From positions 248,001 to 312,000 of the forward strand of contig NZ_JBBCJO010000001.1 in NCBI RefSeq assembly GCF_037190085.1: a stretch of DNA of 64,000 nucleotides, given 5' to 3'. Under the pieces are notes generated by a model, which was not told where the DNA came from, did no database searches, and was given only the letters and a program-made list of their open reading frames with translations. Position 1 is the stretch's first letter. Each line of letters begins with the position of its first letter. A program made the position numbers and the translations under genes. The DNA is from Gemmatimonas aurantiaca (GTDB lineage Bacteria > Gemmatimonadota > Gemmatimonadetes > Gemmatimonadales > Gemmatimonadaceae). Positions 55,130 through 63,871 of this stretch are shown here, piece by piece.

Positions 55130-55831
55130 ATGCACCGGGATCTTCTCGACGCACTGCGCTGTCCTCAGGACCACGCCGAGTCATGGCTGGTGGCCATGGT
55201 GCATCGTGCGGACGGCACACGACTGCTGGAAGCCGATCTCGCCTGCCCGGTGTGTGGCGCCGAGTTCCGCGTGGAGGATGGCGTAGGACTCTTTGGTGGG
55301 GCATCGCCCCCTGTGTCATCCACGGCGTCGCCGCCGCCGGATGGCATCGGTGCGGCGCAGGGGGCACCCGACGTCGTCCGACTGGCCGCGCAGCTCGGTG
55401 TGCTGGGAGGACTCACGCCGGTGTTGCTCGCCGGACGATACGCCGCGGTGGCGGATGCGTATGCCGCACTCACCGGTGCACCGGTGGTGGTTGTCGACAC
55501 CACCATCACCGGAAACATCTTCACGGAACCGGGTGTCTCCATGCTGCAGATCGGCCCGCGTCTTCCGTTGGGCACCGGTACGCTGGCTGCGGCAGCATTC
55601 GATCGGACGATGTTTCCGGCGACAGGTCAGACGTCGCCTTCACTCGCTGCCGGTATCATACGTGCGGTGAGGACGGGTGGCCGGCTCGTCACGCCAGTCA
55701 CGCCCGCGCTGCCGCCGGAAACGATCGTGGACGTGCGCACGGTCGCCCGCGATGACGTCGAGTGGGTGGGTGAAGTGACGGTCGCCACCGGCGGCCTCGT
55801 GACACTGCGCCGTCAGCCGCCGGAGACGTAA
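55130..55831 (+). CDS. Trm112-like zinc-ribbon protein with degenerate methyltransferase-like C-terminus
   Basis: 233 residues from ATG 55130. LLDALRCPQDH and ADLACPVCGAEFRVEDGVGLF reproduce the Trm112 pattern, with Cys11, Cys39, Cys42 and probably His15 replacing one Cys. After a Ser/Pro linker, the remainder (LRLP-like RLPLGTGTLAAAAFDRTMF, IIRAVRTGGRLVTP) resembles the late half of SAM methyltransferases, without a clear SAM-binding GxGxG. Same strand as the pterin genes; function unknown. Confidence 0.7.
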   Translation: MHRDLLDALRCPQDHAESWLVAMVHRADGTRLLEADLACPVCGAEFRVEDGVGLFGGASPPVSSTASPPPDGIGAAQGAPDVVRLAAQLGVLGGLTPVLLAGRYAAVADAYAALTGAPVVVVDTTITGNIFTEPGVSMLQIGPRLPLGTGTLAAAAFDRTMFPATGQTSPSLAAGIIRAVRTGGRLVTPVTPALPPETIVDVRTVARDDVEWVGEVTVATGGLVTLRRQPPET

Positions 55832-55851
55832 CGCGTCCCCCGAGGCGCCTC

Positions 55852-57687
55852 TCAGTGGGCCTCGGCGTACAGACTGTCGATGAGATCCTTGTACGTCTTG
55901 TCGATCACACGACGCTTCACACTCAGCTTCGGTGTGAGCTCGCCCCGCTCGATCGTGAAATCGTGTTCGAGCAACGCGATCTTCTTGGGCATCTCGAAGC
56001 TGGCCAGGCCGGTGAGCTGCGACTTGACCTCCTTCTCCATCTTCGCGTGGATGGTCGGCATCTTGAGGAGTTCGGCCCGTGATGTCCACACGATGCTCTG
56101 GGCCGCCGCCCATTTTTCGAGCTGATCCCAGTTCGGCACGATCAACACCACCGGGAACTTGCGCTTGTCGCCGATCATCACGGCCTGCGAGACGTACTTG
56201 TTCGTCTTGATCAGGTTCTCGATCGGCTGTGGCGCGATGTTCTTGCCGCCGGCCGTGACGATGATGTCCTTCTTGCGATCGGTGATGCTCAGAAATCCGT
56301 CGTTGAGCACGCCGATGTCACCCGTGTGAAACCATCCTTCGGCATCGATGGATTCCGCGGTGGCCGAAGGATTGTTGAAGTAGCCGTGCATGATGTGCGG
56401 GCCGCGCGAGAGGATCTCGCCATCGGGAGCGATCATCACTTCCACACCCGCGATGGGACGGCCCACGGTGCCCAGCCGATACGCGGTGAGCGTGTTGCAG
56501 GTGATCACCGGTGAGGTTTCGGTGAGGCCGTATCCCTCGAGAATGACCAGCCCCGCCGCGTAGAAGAATTTGGCGATCTCGGGCGCCAGCGGCGCACCAC
56601 CCGACACGAAATACCGGAGATTGCCGCCGGTGCGTTCTCTGAGTTTCGAGAACACCAGCTTCTGTGCGAGGTCGTACTGCAGGGCCAGCAGTCCGCCGGG
56701 ATCGCGTCCCGACGCCAGCTTCTGATCGGCCCAGCGCTCGCCCGTGCGGCGGGCCCAGTAGAAGATGCGCTTCTTGAGCCCCCCGCCGGTGACGGCATTC
56801 TCCAGCACACGCGCGTAGATCTTCTCGTAGAGACGCGGAACCGACATCATGAGCGACGGCTTGAGTTCGCTCATGTTCACGGGCACCGTGTCGATCGATT
56901 CCGCATACGCGATGCGACAGCCCACCGCGAACAGGAAATAGTCGCCCGTGCGCTCGAAGATATGACTCAGGGGCAGGAAGCTGAGGGCGAGATCCGACGT
57001 GCTCACATTCAGGATCTGCCGCACGGCCTCCACGTTCGAATGGATGTTGTCATGCGTCAGCATGACACCCTTCGGATTGCCAGTGGTCCCCGAGGTGTAG
57101 ATCAGTGTCAACAAATGATCGGGGGCCGCGCCGAGTGCGGCTTCCTTGAACAGCGTGGCGCGCTCCGGGGAATCCTCCGCGGCCCCCATGGCCTCGAGCT
57201 CCGCCAGCGTCATGTCGCAGCCGTCTTCCTTGCCGGCCGAGAACCCGATCACCCACTGCACGCCCGGTACCTGCGAACGCACCGACTGGATCTTCCGCGC
57301 CTGCTCGGGGGTGGACACGAACACCACACGCGCCCCCGAATCGTTGAGCAGATAGGGGATCTGTTCCGCCGGCAGCGTCGAGTAGATGGGGACGTCGGTG
57401 AAAGAACTGCAGGAGCAGGCGTAGTCGACGATCAACCACTCTGGCCGGTTCTCGGAGAGCAGGGCCACGCGTTCATGGGCTGCCACGCCGAGTTGCGCCA
57501 GGCCCAGCGCCGTGCGACGCACCCGGTCGAGAATCGTCCGATGGCTCAACGGTTCCCAGACACCGTTGACTTTGTGTAATACGGCGTCCGCACGATCGAA
57601 GCGCTCGACCGCATCGAAGAAGAGACGGTTGATCGTGCCGGGGGCGGGGCGGGGGCCCCCCGAAGCGTATTGGGTGGGAGAGGACAT
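55852..57687 (-). CDS. long-chain acyl-CoA synthetase (AMP-forming)
   Basis: Activates fatty acids to acyl-CoA via acyl-AMP. 611 residues. The P-loop-like LIYTSGTTGNPKGVML, GYGLTETSPVITCNT, WFHTGDIGVL and DRKKDIIVTAGGKNI are diagnostic. Length and ending are like bacterial FadD15-type long-chain enzymes. Its chain-length preference cannot be read from sequence. Converges closely with the Trm112-like gene. Confidence 0.94.
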   Translation of the reverse strand: MSSPTQYASGGPRPAPGTINRLFFDAVERFDRADAVLHKVNGVWEPLSHRTILDRVRRTALGLAQLGVAAHERVALLSENRPEWLIVDYACSCSSFTDVPIYSTLPAEQIPYLLNDSGARVVFVSTPEQARKIQSVRSQVPGVQWVIGFSAGKEDGCDMTLAELEAMGAAEDSPERATLFKEAALGAAPDHLLTLIYTSGTTGNPKGVMLTHDNIHSNVEAVRQILNVSTSDLALSFLPLSHIFERTGDYFLFAVGCRIAYAESIDTVPVNMSELKPSLMMSVPRLYEKIYARVLENAVTGGGLKKRIFYWARRTGERWADQKLASGRDPGGLLALQYDLAQKLVFSKLRERTGGNLRYFVSGGAPLAPEIAKFFYAAGLVILEGYGLTETSPVITCNTLTAYRLGTVGRPIAGVEVMIAPDGEILSRGPHIMHGYFNNPSATAESIDAEGWFHTGDIGVLNDGFLSITDRKKDIIVTAGGKNIAPQPIENLIKTNKYVSQAVMIGDKRKFPVVLIVPNWDQLEKWAAAQSIVWTSRAELLKMPTIHAKMEKEVKSQLTGLASFEMPKKIALLEHDFTIERGELTPKLSVKRRVIDKTYKDLIDSLYAEAH

Positions 57688-57763
57688 ACTTCGGAAAGTG
57701 CGGCCGGGGGACGAAGGGCGGGAGGGCCCTTCGGGAGATCCCGGCAGGAGATCTCCCGCGGAA

Positions 57764-58561
57764 TCAGCGACTGACCGGCGCGACCAATCGGAGTGGTGTG
57801 CCGCCCACCAGCTGGCCCTTGTACCGCACGGTCACCTGCACGACCACCGAATCCGTTGCTTTGGGCGTGGACGGATCGGGAAAGAGCAGGGGGCGCACCC
57901 GCACACGGCGCGAGGCCGTGCCGCCACTGTCGGTGGTATCGATGACCGATGCCGACTGGCTTTCGCCGCTCACGAGATAGGCTGCCGCGCTGGTGTCGTT
58001 GGAGGGGTTGGCCGGATGCAGCAACTGGTACCGCACCACCCATCCATTCACATTCGACGGGGTGCCCTTGGTATGCCGCACCGACACGGCGAACCCCTGG
58101 GTGGTGTTCTTGCTGGCCGTGTCGGGCACGATGAGTTCGAGTTTACCCGGCGCGGTGCCGGTGACCGTGTCCGGCGCCTCTGTGACGATGATGGAGCGCA
58201 GGACCTGCAGATTCGAGCCGATGCGGGCGGCAATGCGGCCCTCGGGCAACGCCAGGGCTTTGTGGGCCACGATCACGCCGCCCACCGAATCCACGGTGAT
58301 GGCCGAATCGCGATTGAAATCGGCGTAGAGATAATACGGGCGGGCATCGGCGATCTCGTCGCCCGCGCTGTTCCGCACGATGGCGTGCACGGGCGTGACC
58401 ACGCCGGCTTCGTTGCGCAGCGTGTCACCGATGACCACCGATGGCGACGGGAACGGTCGCAGCTCGATGGACATCGGAACGTCAGGGCCCGATCCGACGT
58501 CCGCGCAGGCCCCTGCAACCAACAGGCCGGCGATGAGGACGCCGGGGATCTTCAGTTTCAC
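57764..58561 (-). CDS. lipoprotein of unknown function, coupled to ParA
   Basis: 265 residues. The signal (GVLIAGLLVAGAC) has lipobox VAGAC. The mature part looks like two or three Ig-like beta domains (VVIGDTLRNEAGVVTPVHAIVRN, LPEGRIAARIGSN, DSVVVQVTVRYKG) as in Big/invasin-like modules. Its ATG overlaps the stop of the ParA-type gene (ATGA), so they are co-translated. Confidence 0.78.
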   Translation of the reverse strand: MKLKIPGVLIAGLLVAGACADVGSGPDVPMSIELRPFPSPSVVIGDTLRNEAGVVTPVHAIVRNSAGDEIADARPYYLYADFNRDSAITVDSVGGVIVAHKALALPEGRIAARIGSNLQVLRSIIVTEAPDTVTGTAPGKLELIVPDTASKNTTQGFAVSVRHTKGTPSNVNGWVVRYQLLHPANPSNDTSAAAYLVSGESQSASVIDTTDSGGTASRRVRVRPLLFPDPSTPKATDSVVVQVTVRYKGQLVGGTPLRLVAPVSR

Positions 58562-59325
58562 GCGAACCGTTCAGCGAGTCGGGTGGCGATGTTGATATAC
58601 GCCTGACTGGCGGGGTCGGCGGGGGTCCGCAGTACCACCGGCTGTCCGGCGGCGAAGGCATCGGCCGTGGCCGGTGTTCTGGGAACCGGCACATCAAAAA
58701 TCAGATGTTGCGGCAGATGCTCGCGCACATAGTGTACGACGCGCTCGGTCGCCGGGTTCCCTTCCTCATGCATCGTGAGGAGAATCCCTTCGAGGGTGAG
58801 CTCGTCGTTCTCGGCAATCACATCCTGAATGGCCCGTAGAATCTGTGGGGTGGTCTGCAACGCGAGGGGTTCGCACTGCAGGGGCACCACCACGTGCTGA
58901 CTGGCGGCGAGCACCCGGCGGGTGATCGCCCCCAGTCCGGGCGGGGTGTCCACCACCACCACATGGCATCGTTCACGCGCCATCGCGAGCAGGTCCCCGA
59001 GCATGCTGGTCTCGCCGACCGCACGCTGGAATGCGGTGTGATCGGCCGTATCACTCACCGAACCGGCGAGAATCACACGCAACCAGGGCAGCGCCGTGGG
59101 CAGAATCACTTCCCGCAGCGACCGTTCTCCGCGCAGATAGTCGTCGAACCCCACGGTCGGATGCCCCCGACGCAGCCCGACACCGTAGCGAACCGCCCCC
59201 TGGGGATCGGTATCCACCAGCAAGGTCTTGAGGCCGCGTCGTGCGAAGGCCACCGCGAGGTTCACCGCGGTCGTGGTCTTGCCAACTCCCCCTTTCTGAC
59301 TGACGATCGACAGGACCCGTCCCAT
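58558..59325 (-). CDS. ParA/MinD-family ATPase
   Basis: 255 residues. The deviant Walker A is KGGVGKTT (11-18). DTDPQGAVRYGVG, VVDTPPGLGAITRRVL and VPLQCEPLALQTTPQIL are the usual ParA blocks. No ParB partner lies beside it, so it is an orphan. Such proteins position chromosomes, plasmids or large complexes. It sits between a TPR-protein gene (3 nt upstream) and a lipoprotein gene (overlapping). Confidence 0.93.
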   Translation of the reverse strand: MGRVLSIVSQKGGVGKTTTAVNLAVAFARRGLKTLLVDTDPQGAVRYGVGLRRGHPTVGFDDYLRGERSLREVILPTALPWLRVILAGSVSDTADHTAFQRAVGETSMLGDLLAMARERCHVVVVDTPPGLGAITRRVLAASQHVVVPLQCEPLALQTTPQILRAIQDVIAENDELTLEGILLTMHEEGNPATERVVHYVREHLPQHLIFDVPVPRTPATADAFAAGQPVVLRTPADPASQAYINIATRLAERFA

Positions 59326-59328
59326 GGA

Positions 59329-59874
59329 TCAGTGCCCGCCAGCGGATTGTGTGTCCGGACCGGCATCGCCGCCGTCATTCCAGTCACCCGCATCACCACC
59401 GGTGTCTCCGGAGGTCTGGTCGCCCGGGATGCCGCCGTCCGATTCCATCGCCGAGGCATTCTGCAACTGCTGCAGCGTGCGTTCGGCGTGCGCGCGGAAC
59501 TTCGCCGCCTGCGGATCGTCGGCGCGGCTGGTGCGCAGATAGGCATCGAGGTGCATGCCGGCGTGTACCGTGTCACTGCGTTTGAGCAGCAGGAACGCGA
59601 GGCCGTAGTGTGCGCCCGCCAGATCGGGATCGAGCTGCAGCGCCCGGCGGTACGTGCGGATGGCCTCCTCCGGTTGTCCCGTCTTGGAGAAGGCGATGGC
59701 GATGTTCTGCAGAACTCCGAGGTCGTCGGGGCGTTCACGCAATGCCAGACGATACGATGTGAGCGCGTTGGCGTAATCCCCGCGCGCTTCGAGATCGAGC
59801 GCTTCGGTGAGAAAGTCGGGTCGCCCCGAGCCCCGTGCCGACGAGCCGCCCACGAGGCGGCGCCACCAAGTCAT
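59329..59874 (-). CDS. tetratricopeptide-repeat protein
   Basis: 181 residues from ATG 59874. Two clear TPR units are seen: ARGDYANALTSYRLALRERPDD and TGQPEEAIRTYRRALQLDPD. A third partial repeat follows, then a Gly/Asp-rich acidic tail (DTGGDAGDWNDGGDAGPD). First gene of the TPR-ParA-lipoprotein set; probably a scaffold for it. In-frame codons upstream are not TPR-like. Confidence 0.85.
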   Translation of the reverse strand: MTWWRRLVGGSSARGSGRPDFLTEALDLEARGDYANALTSYRLALRERPDDLGVLQNIAIAFSKTGQPEEAIRTYRRALQLDPDLAGAHYGLAFLLLKRSDTVHAGMHLDAYLRTSRADDPQAAKFRAHAERTLQQLQNASAMESDGGIPGDQTSGDTGGDAGDWNDGGDAGPDTQSAGGH

Positions 59875-60078
59875 GCGCTCGCAGTGATTCGTGAGGGAAA
59901 AGAGGTGCGACGACCGCGCAGGGCAATCGTCGCCAGTCACGTGCCAAGCTCTCAGCCAGCTCATGCCAAGCTATCGCGCGGTGAGCGCGCCTACAAGTTG
60001 GTGCAAAGACCTCGTTGCGAGCGCCATGCCGCGGGGGCTAGACTCCGCGATACGCCATCGTTTTCACCGGAGCCGTCG

Positions 60079-60618
60079 ATGTCCACACCGCAGCCGTACG
60101 CCCCCGATCCCAGCAAAGGGGTGCTCATCGTCGATTGGCCGCTCTTCGGCGAACTGGCGCGCGCGCTGGCCGTGCGGGTTGCGCGGGAGTGGACACCGGA
60201 TCTGGTGATCGGTGTCGCGACCGCCGGTGTCGTGCCCGGGGCGGCCGTGGCAGCCATTCTCGATTGCCCGTTCCACTCCATCCTGATCTCGCGACGCTAC
60301 AGCGCCGAGCAGGTGCGGGAGACGCCCGCGGTGTTTGGCGCGGCACCGGCGGAGGTGCGCGGCAAACGGGTGCTCGTGGTCGACGAGACCTGCGATTCGG
60401 GGCAGACGCTCCGGCTGGCGGTGGGCGCCGTGGTCAATGCGGGGGCCCGCGAAGTGCGCTCGGCCGTGAGCTTCCGCACCGGCCCCTACGCGCCCGACTA
60501 TCACGCGCTGGCCACGCAGGCCATGATCGTGTTGCCGTGGGACCGGGAGATCCTGGTGGACGGGGAACTCCGCCCCAATCCGAAGTACGCCGGGTTGTTG
60601 CCGCAGCCGGTGGTCTGA
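60079..60618 (+). CDS. phosphoribosyltransferase family protein
   Basis: 179 residues from ATG 60079 (CGGAG upstream). The PRPP-binding loop VLVVDETCDSGQTL is diagnostic of type I phosphoribosyltransferases. VIGVATAGVVPGAAVA supplies the pyrophosphate loop. Resembles xanthine-guanine type enzymes in layout; substrate undetermined. Confidence 0.88.
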   Translation: MSTPQPYAPDPSKGVLIVDWPLFGELARALAVRVAREWTPDLVIGVATAGVVPGAAVAAILDCPFHSILISRRYSAEQVRETPAVFGAAPAEVRGKRVLVVDETCDSGQTLRLAVGAVVNAGAREVRSAVSFRTGPYAPDYHALATQAMIVLPWDREILVDGELRPNPKYAGLLPQPVV

Positions 60619-60619
60619 A

Positions 60620-60661
60620 CCCGGCGCCGGCGAACGCGCCGGATTCGCTGGCGGCGCCGGG
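60620..60661. terminator. GC-rich hairpin between convergent genes
   Basis: CCCGGCGCC and GGCGCCGGG form a perfect 9-bp outer stem, with an inner GCGAA/TTCGC stem. A 14-bp direct repeat (TCAATCGCCGCGC twice) follows. No T-run, so a cruciform or Rho-assisted site is as likely as an intrinsic terminator. Confidence 0.5.
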
Positions 60662-60699
60662 CGTCAATCGCCGCGCATCAATCGCCGCGCGTCGGGCCG

Positions 60700-61269
60700 T
60701 CAGGCGCTCGCCGCGGCGTGCTCGTAGGGGATGCCGCGTTCCATGGCTTCCCAGACGTACTCCAGGACGTCCACTGAGCCCAGGAGAAACCGGCTGCGCC
60801 CCGGGGCCATATCGGGCGGGTCCACTTCCAGCACACAAATCGGCGCCGCGGCCAGACGGCCGAAGAAGCCGGCGAACAGTCCGGTGGTCACCAGACACCC
60901 TTGCCCGGCATGGAGGCCGCTGGCTTCACTCCAGTCGGACACGTCGAGGGCCATCACGGCCTCGCTGACCGGCACGAGTTCGGCCCGCCCCCATCCCTGC
61001 GCGTGCAGGAAGGCTTCCAGCAGCCAGGGGAACCGCCCGTCCGCCACATCCGCCGGCGCTTCTTCACCCTGCTGCGCGAGCCATTCCGCAAAGTGATCGA
61101 AGAGCGCCTGACCGGCGGCGTAACCGGCGTCACGAATGGCGTCGAGCGACGAGAGATCGCCGCCCTCGCGAAGCTGATGCACGGCCTGCTGGAGTCCCGT
61201 GAAGAATTCCAGGGGGACGGTCACGGTGCGCGCGGCAACCGGCAACTGGGCGGAGATCGAGGTGCTCAT
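60700..61269 (-). CDS. V4R-domain-like protein
   Basis: 189 residues from ATG 61269. The central part (GWGRAELVPVSEAVMALDVSD, GCLVTTGLFAGFFGRLAAAPICVLEVD, GRSRFLLGSVDVL) follows the pattern of 4-vinyl-reductase/V4R small-molecule-binding domains, including a Cys before the helix. No other domain. Such domains often sense hydrophobic or aromatic ligands. Lies 109 bp upstream of, and unlinked to, the divergent-oriented neighbours; ligand unknown. Confidence 0.65.
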   Translation of the reverse strand: MSTSISAQLPVAARTVTVPLEFFTGLQQAVHQLREGGDLSSLDAIRDAGYAAGQALFDHFAEWLAQQGEEAPADVADGRFPWLLEAFLHAQGWGRAELVPVSEAVMALDVSDWSEASGLHAGQGCLVTTGLFAGFFGRLAAAPICVLEVDPPDMAPGRSRFLLGSVDVLEYVWEAMERGIPYEHAAASA

Positions 61270-61378
61270 GTTCCCGTGACGCTCGCGCACTGGGCCCGTC
61301 ACGTCAAGCGGCCGGCAATGTCCTGCTGTGTGACGGAGCATGCCGGGCGCATATCGAGGTGGGGTTCCGGTCTCCCCA

Positions 61379-63421
61379 TCACCCCTCGCCCGCCAGCCGC
61401 TCCAGCAGCCCCGCTTCATCCAGCACCGGCACCTCGAGTTCCCGCGCCTTGTCCAGTTTGCTGCCGGCCTCCTCGCCGGCGACGACGAACGTGGTTTTCC
61501 GAGAGACGCTGCTCGTCACCCGCCCTCCGGCGTTTTCGATGAGCGCCGTGGCTTCGCCGCGCGAGAGCGTGGGAAGGGTGCCGGTGAGCACCACCGTCGC
61601 CCCCGTCAGCACACCATCGGCCTTGACCGCATTGGGTTCATCGAACCGGAGTCCGCGCACGCGCAGCCGTTCGATGAGCGCCCACGTGGTGGGATCGGCA
61701 AAATAGGCGGCCACCGAACTGGCGATGATGTCACCGATGCCACGCACCGCTCCCAGTTGCTCGGGGGACGCCGCCATGATGGCGTCGAGTGAGCCATACT
61801 GACGCGCCAGCAACTGCGCCGCCTGTGCGCCCACATGACGGATGCCCAGTCCGAACAGCAGACGCGACAACGGTTGCTGCTTCGCCGCGGCGATGGCCGC
61901 CACCAGATTCTCGGCGCTCTTCTGCGCGAACCGGTCCAGCGTCACCAGTTGATCGGCCGTGACGTCGAACAGATCGGCCACATCGTGCACGAGCCCCGCA
62001 TCGAGCAATTGCTGGATGCGGGCGTAACTCAGACCATCGATGTCGAGCGCGTCCTTGCTCGCGAAGTGCACCAGCCCTTCGAGCTGCCGCCCCGGACACG
62101 ACACGTTGGGGCAGTAGATCGCCACATCGTCGCCATACCGCACCACGGCCGTTCCGCATCGGGGGCAATGGGTGGGCATGCTCCAGGGCTGCTGCGAACC
62201 ATCGCGCTTCTCCGGCACGGGTCCCAGCACGTACGGAATCACATCACCCGCCCGCACGACCTGTACGATGTCGCCGTCGCGCAGATCCTTGGCGGCGATC
62301 TGATCGGCGTTGTGCAGCGACGCGAACGTCACCGTGGCCCCGCCCACCTCCACGGGTTCGAGCACGGCAAAGGGCGTGAGCACACCCGTGCGCCCGACAT
62401 TCACGTCGATACGGCGCAACGTGGTGAGCGCCATGTCCGGCGCGAACTTGCGCGCCACGGCCCACCGTGGCGTGCGATCGCTGCGGATACCGAGTTCGTT
62501 CTGCAGCGCCACGTCGTTCACCTTCACCACACCGCCGTCGATGGCAAAACCCAGCGTCGCCCGCGTTTCGTGTTCCACGGTGCGGGCCCACGTTTCCGCC
62601 TCCTCGATCGTGCGGCACTGCTGGCGATGCGGCGCCACCGGGATGCCCCAGGCCGCGAGTTGCTCCAGCAATTCCCACTGCGTGCGCGCCGGTACGCTCC
62701 CGTCGGGGAGGACCGCCGCGTAGCCGAAAAAACGCAGGGGGCGGGAGGCCGTGATGGCCGGATCGAGCTGACGCATCGAGCCCGCCGCCGCATTGCGCGG
62801 ATTCACATACACGGGCTCGCCAGCCGCCACGCGCGCCTCGTTCATCTGCTCGAAGCCGGCAAAGGGCAGGTACACCTCGCCGCGCACCTCCATGAGCGGG
62901 GGGTGCCCCGAACCCAGCAACCGGAGGGGGACGCCGCGGATCGTGCGCACATTGGCGGTCACCTCCTCGCCATCGGTGCCGTCGCCCCGCGTCGCGGCCG
63001 TGACGAGGACCCCGTCCCGGTACGTGAGGGCAATCGCCGCGCCGTCGATCTTGAGTTCCACCGTGTAACCGCCGGTGTGCACCGCATCACCAATCACACG
63101 TTTGACGGACTGTTCGAAGGCTTCCAGCTCGCTCTGGTCGAACGCATTGTCCAGGGACAACATCCGCACGAGATGATGGTGCGTGCGGAAGACCGACTGC
63201 ACGGGGGCGCCGATCCGTCGGGTGGGTGAATCTTCCGTGTACAGCGTGGGGTACTGCGCTTCGATCCCCTGCAGTTCGCGGAACAGCCGGTCGTATTCCT
63301 GATCGGACAGCGTGGGGCGATCGAGGACGTAGTATTCGTACTGGGCGTTGCCGAGCCGGTCGCGCAGTTCGCGAGCGCGCTCGGCCGTCTGGTGTGGTGG
63401 AGATCCCGATGGCGCGGTCAT
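61379..63421 (-). CDS. ligA: NAD-dependent DNA ligase
   Basis: Seals nicks in replication and repair using NAD+. 680 residues. Domain Ia (YEYYVLDRPTLSDQEYD) is followed by nucleotidyl-transfer Lys124 in VELKIDGAAI. An OB domain, a four-Cys zinc finger (CPRCG...CPNVSCPGRQ) and helix-hairpin-helix repeats follow. A C-terminal BRCT domain (GATVVLTGTLPTLSR) completes it. Normal length and full set of motifs. Confidence 0.97.
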   Translation of the reverse strand: MTAPSGSPPHQTAERARELRDRLGNAQYEYYVLDRPTLSDQEYDRLFRELQGIEAQYPTLYTEDSPTRRIGAPVQSVFRTHHHLVRMLSLDNAFDQSELEAFEQSVKRVIGDAVHTGGYTVELKIDGAAIALTYRDGVLVTAATRGDGTDGEEVTANVRTIRGVPLRLLGSGHPPLMEVRGEVYLPFAGFEQMNEARVAAGEPVYVNPRNAAAGSMRQLDPAITASRPLRFFGYAAVLPDGSVPARTQWELLEQLAAWGIPVAPHRQQCRTIEEAETWARTVEHETRATLGFAIDGGVVKVNDVALQNELGIRSDRTPRWAVARKFAPDMALTTLRRIDVNVGRTGVLTPFAVLEPVEVGGATVTFASLHNADQIAAKDLRDGDIVQVVRAGDVIPYVLGPVPEKRDGSQQPWSMPTHCPRCGTAVVRYGDDVAIYCPNVSCPGRQLEGLVHFASKDALDIDGLSYARIQQLLDAGLVHDVADLFDVTADQLVTLDRFAQKSAENLVAAIAAAKQQPLSRLLFGLGIRHVGAQAAQLLARQYGSLDAIMAASPEQLGAVRGIGDIIASSVAAYFADPTTWALIERLRVRGLRFDEPNAVKADGVLTGATVVLTGTLPTLSRGEATALIENAGGRVTSSVSRKTTFVVAGEEAGSKLDKARELEVPVLDEAGLLERLAGEG

Positions 63422-63450
63422 AGGGGGAATCTACCATTCCCGTTGGGGAA

Positions 63451-63485
63451 TCCCGTAGGGAGTCCCCTCGTGACTCCCTACGGGA
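63451..63485. other. perfect 14-bp hairpin between divergent ligA and YtxH-like genes
   Basis: TCCCGTAGGGAGTC and GACTCCCTACGGGA pair perfectly around a 7-nt loop, 32 nt before the YtxH-like start. No T-run on either strand, and both genes run away from it. It is therefore more likely an operator, cruciform or 5' RNA structure than a terminator. Confidence 0.6.
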
Positions 63486-63516
63486 CTCCCATCATCGAAT
63501 CGAGGAGGAACACGAG

Positions 63517-63807
63517 ATGGCCGATATGAGACGTGAGAGCGCACGCCAGGAGGCACGCTCCTTCGGACTGGGATTGTTGATCGGTGCGGCCCTCGGTGCC
63601 GGCGCCGCCCTGCTGCTCGCGCCCGCCACCGGCGAGGCCACCAGACGTCAGCTCCGCCGCGGCGCCCGCAAGTTGTACGAGCGGGGTGAGGATACGCTGT
63701 CGGAGTTGGTGGAGGATACGGATCGCAATGCACGCCGGTTCGCACGTCGCGGTCTCAAGCGGGGCCGCAAGCTCGTGGCTGACGCGCGCGATACGGTGGG
63801 TTGGTAA
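63517..63807 (+). CDS. YtxH-like membrane-anchored protein
   Basis: 96 residues. GAGGAGG lies 8 nt before the ATG. The hydrophobic segment GLGLLIGAALGAGAALLLAP followed by ATGEATRRQL is the YtxH/general-stress signature. A basic amphipathic helix (RRFARRGLKRGRKLV) follows. Likely a single-pass inner-membrane protein of stress response; exact role unknown. Confidence 0.87.
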   Translation: MADMRRESARQEARSFGLGLLIGAALGAGAALLLAPATGEATRRQLRRGARKLYERGEDTLSELVEDTDRNARRFARRGLKRGRKLVADARDTVGW

Positions 63808-63871
63808 GTCGATGCCGCGGCCCCGCTATCGGCACATCCCGGATTCGCTTTCGTCGGTGAACCGGTAGCGG

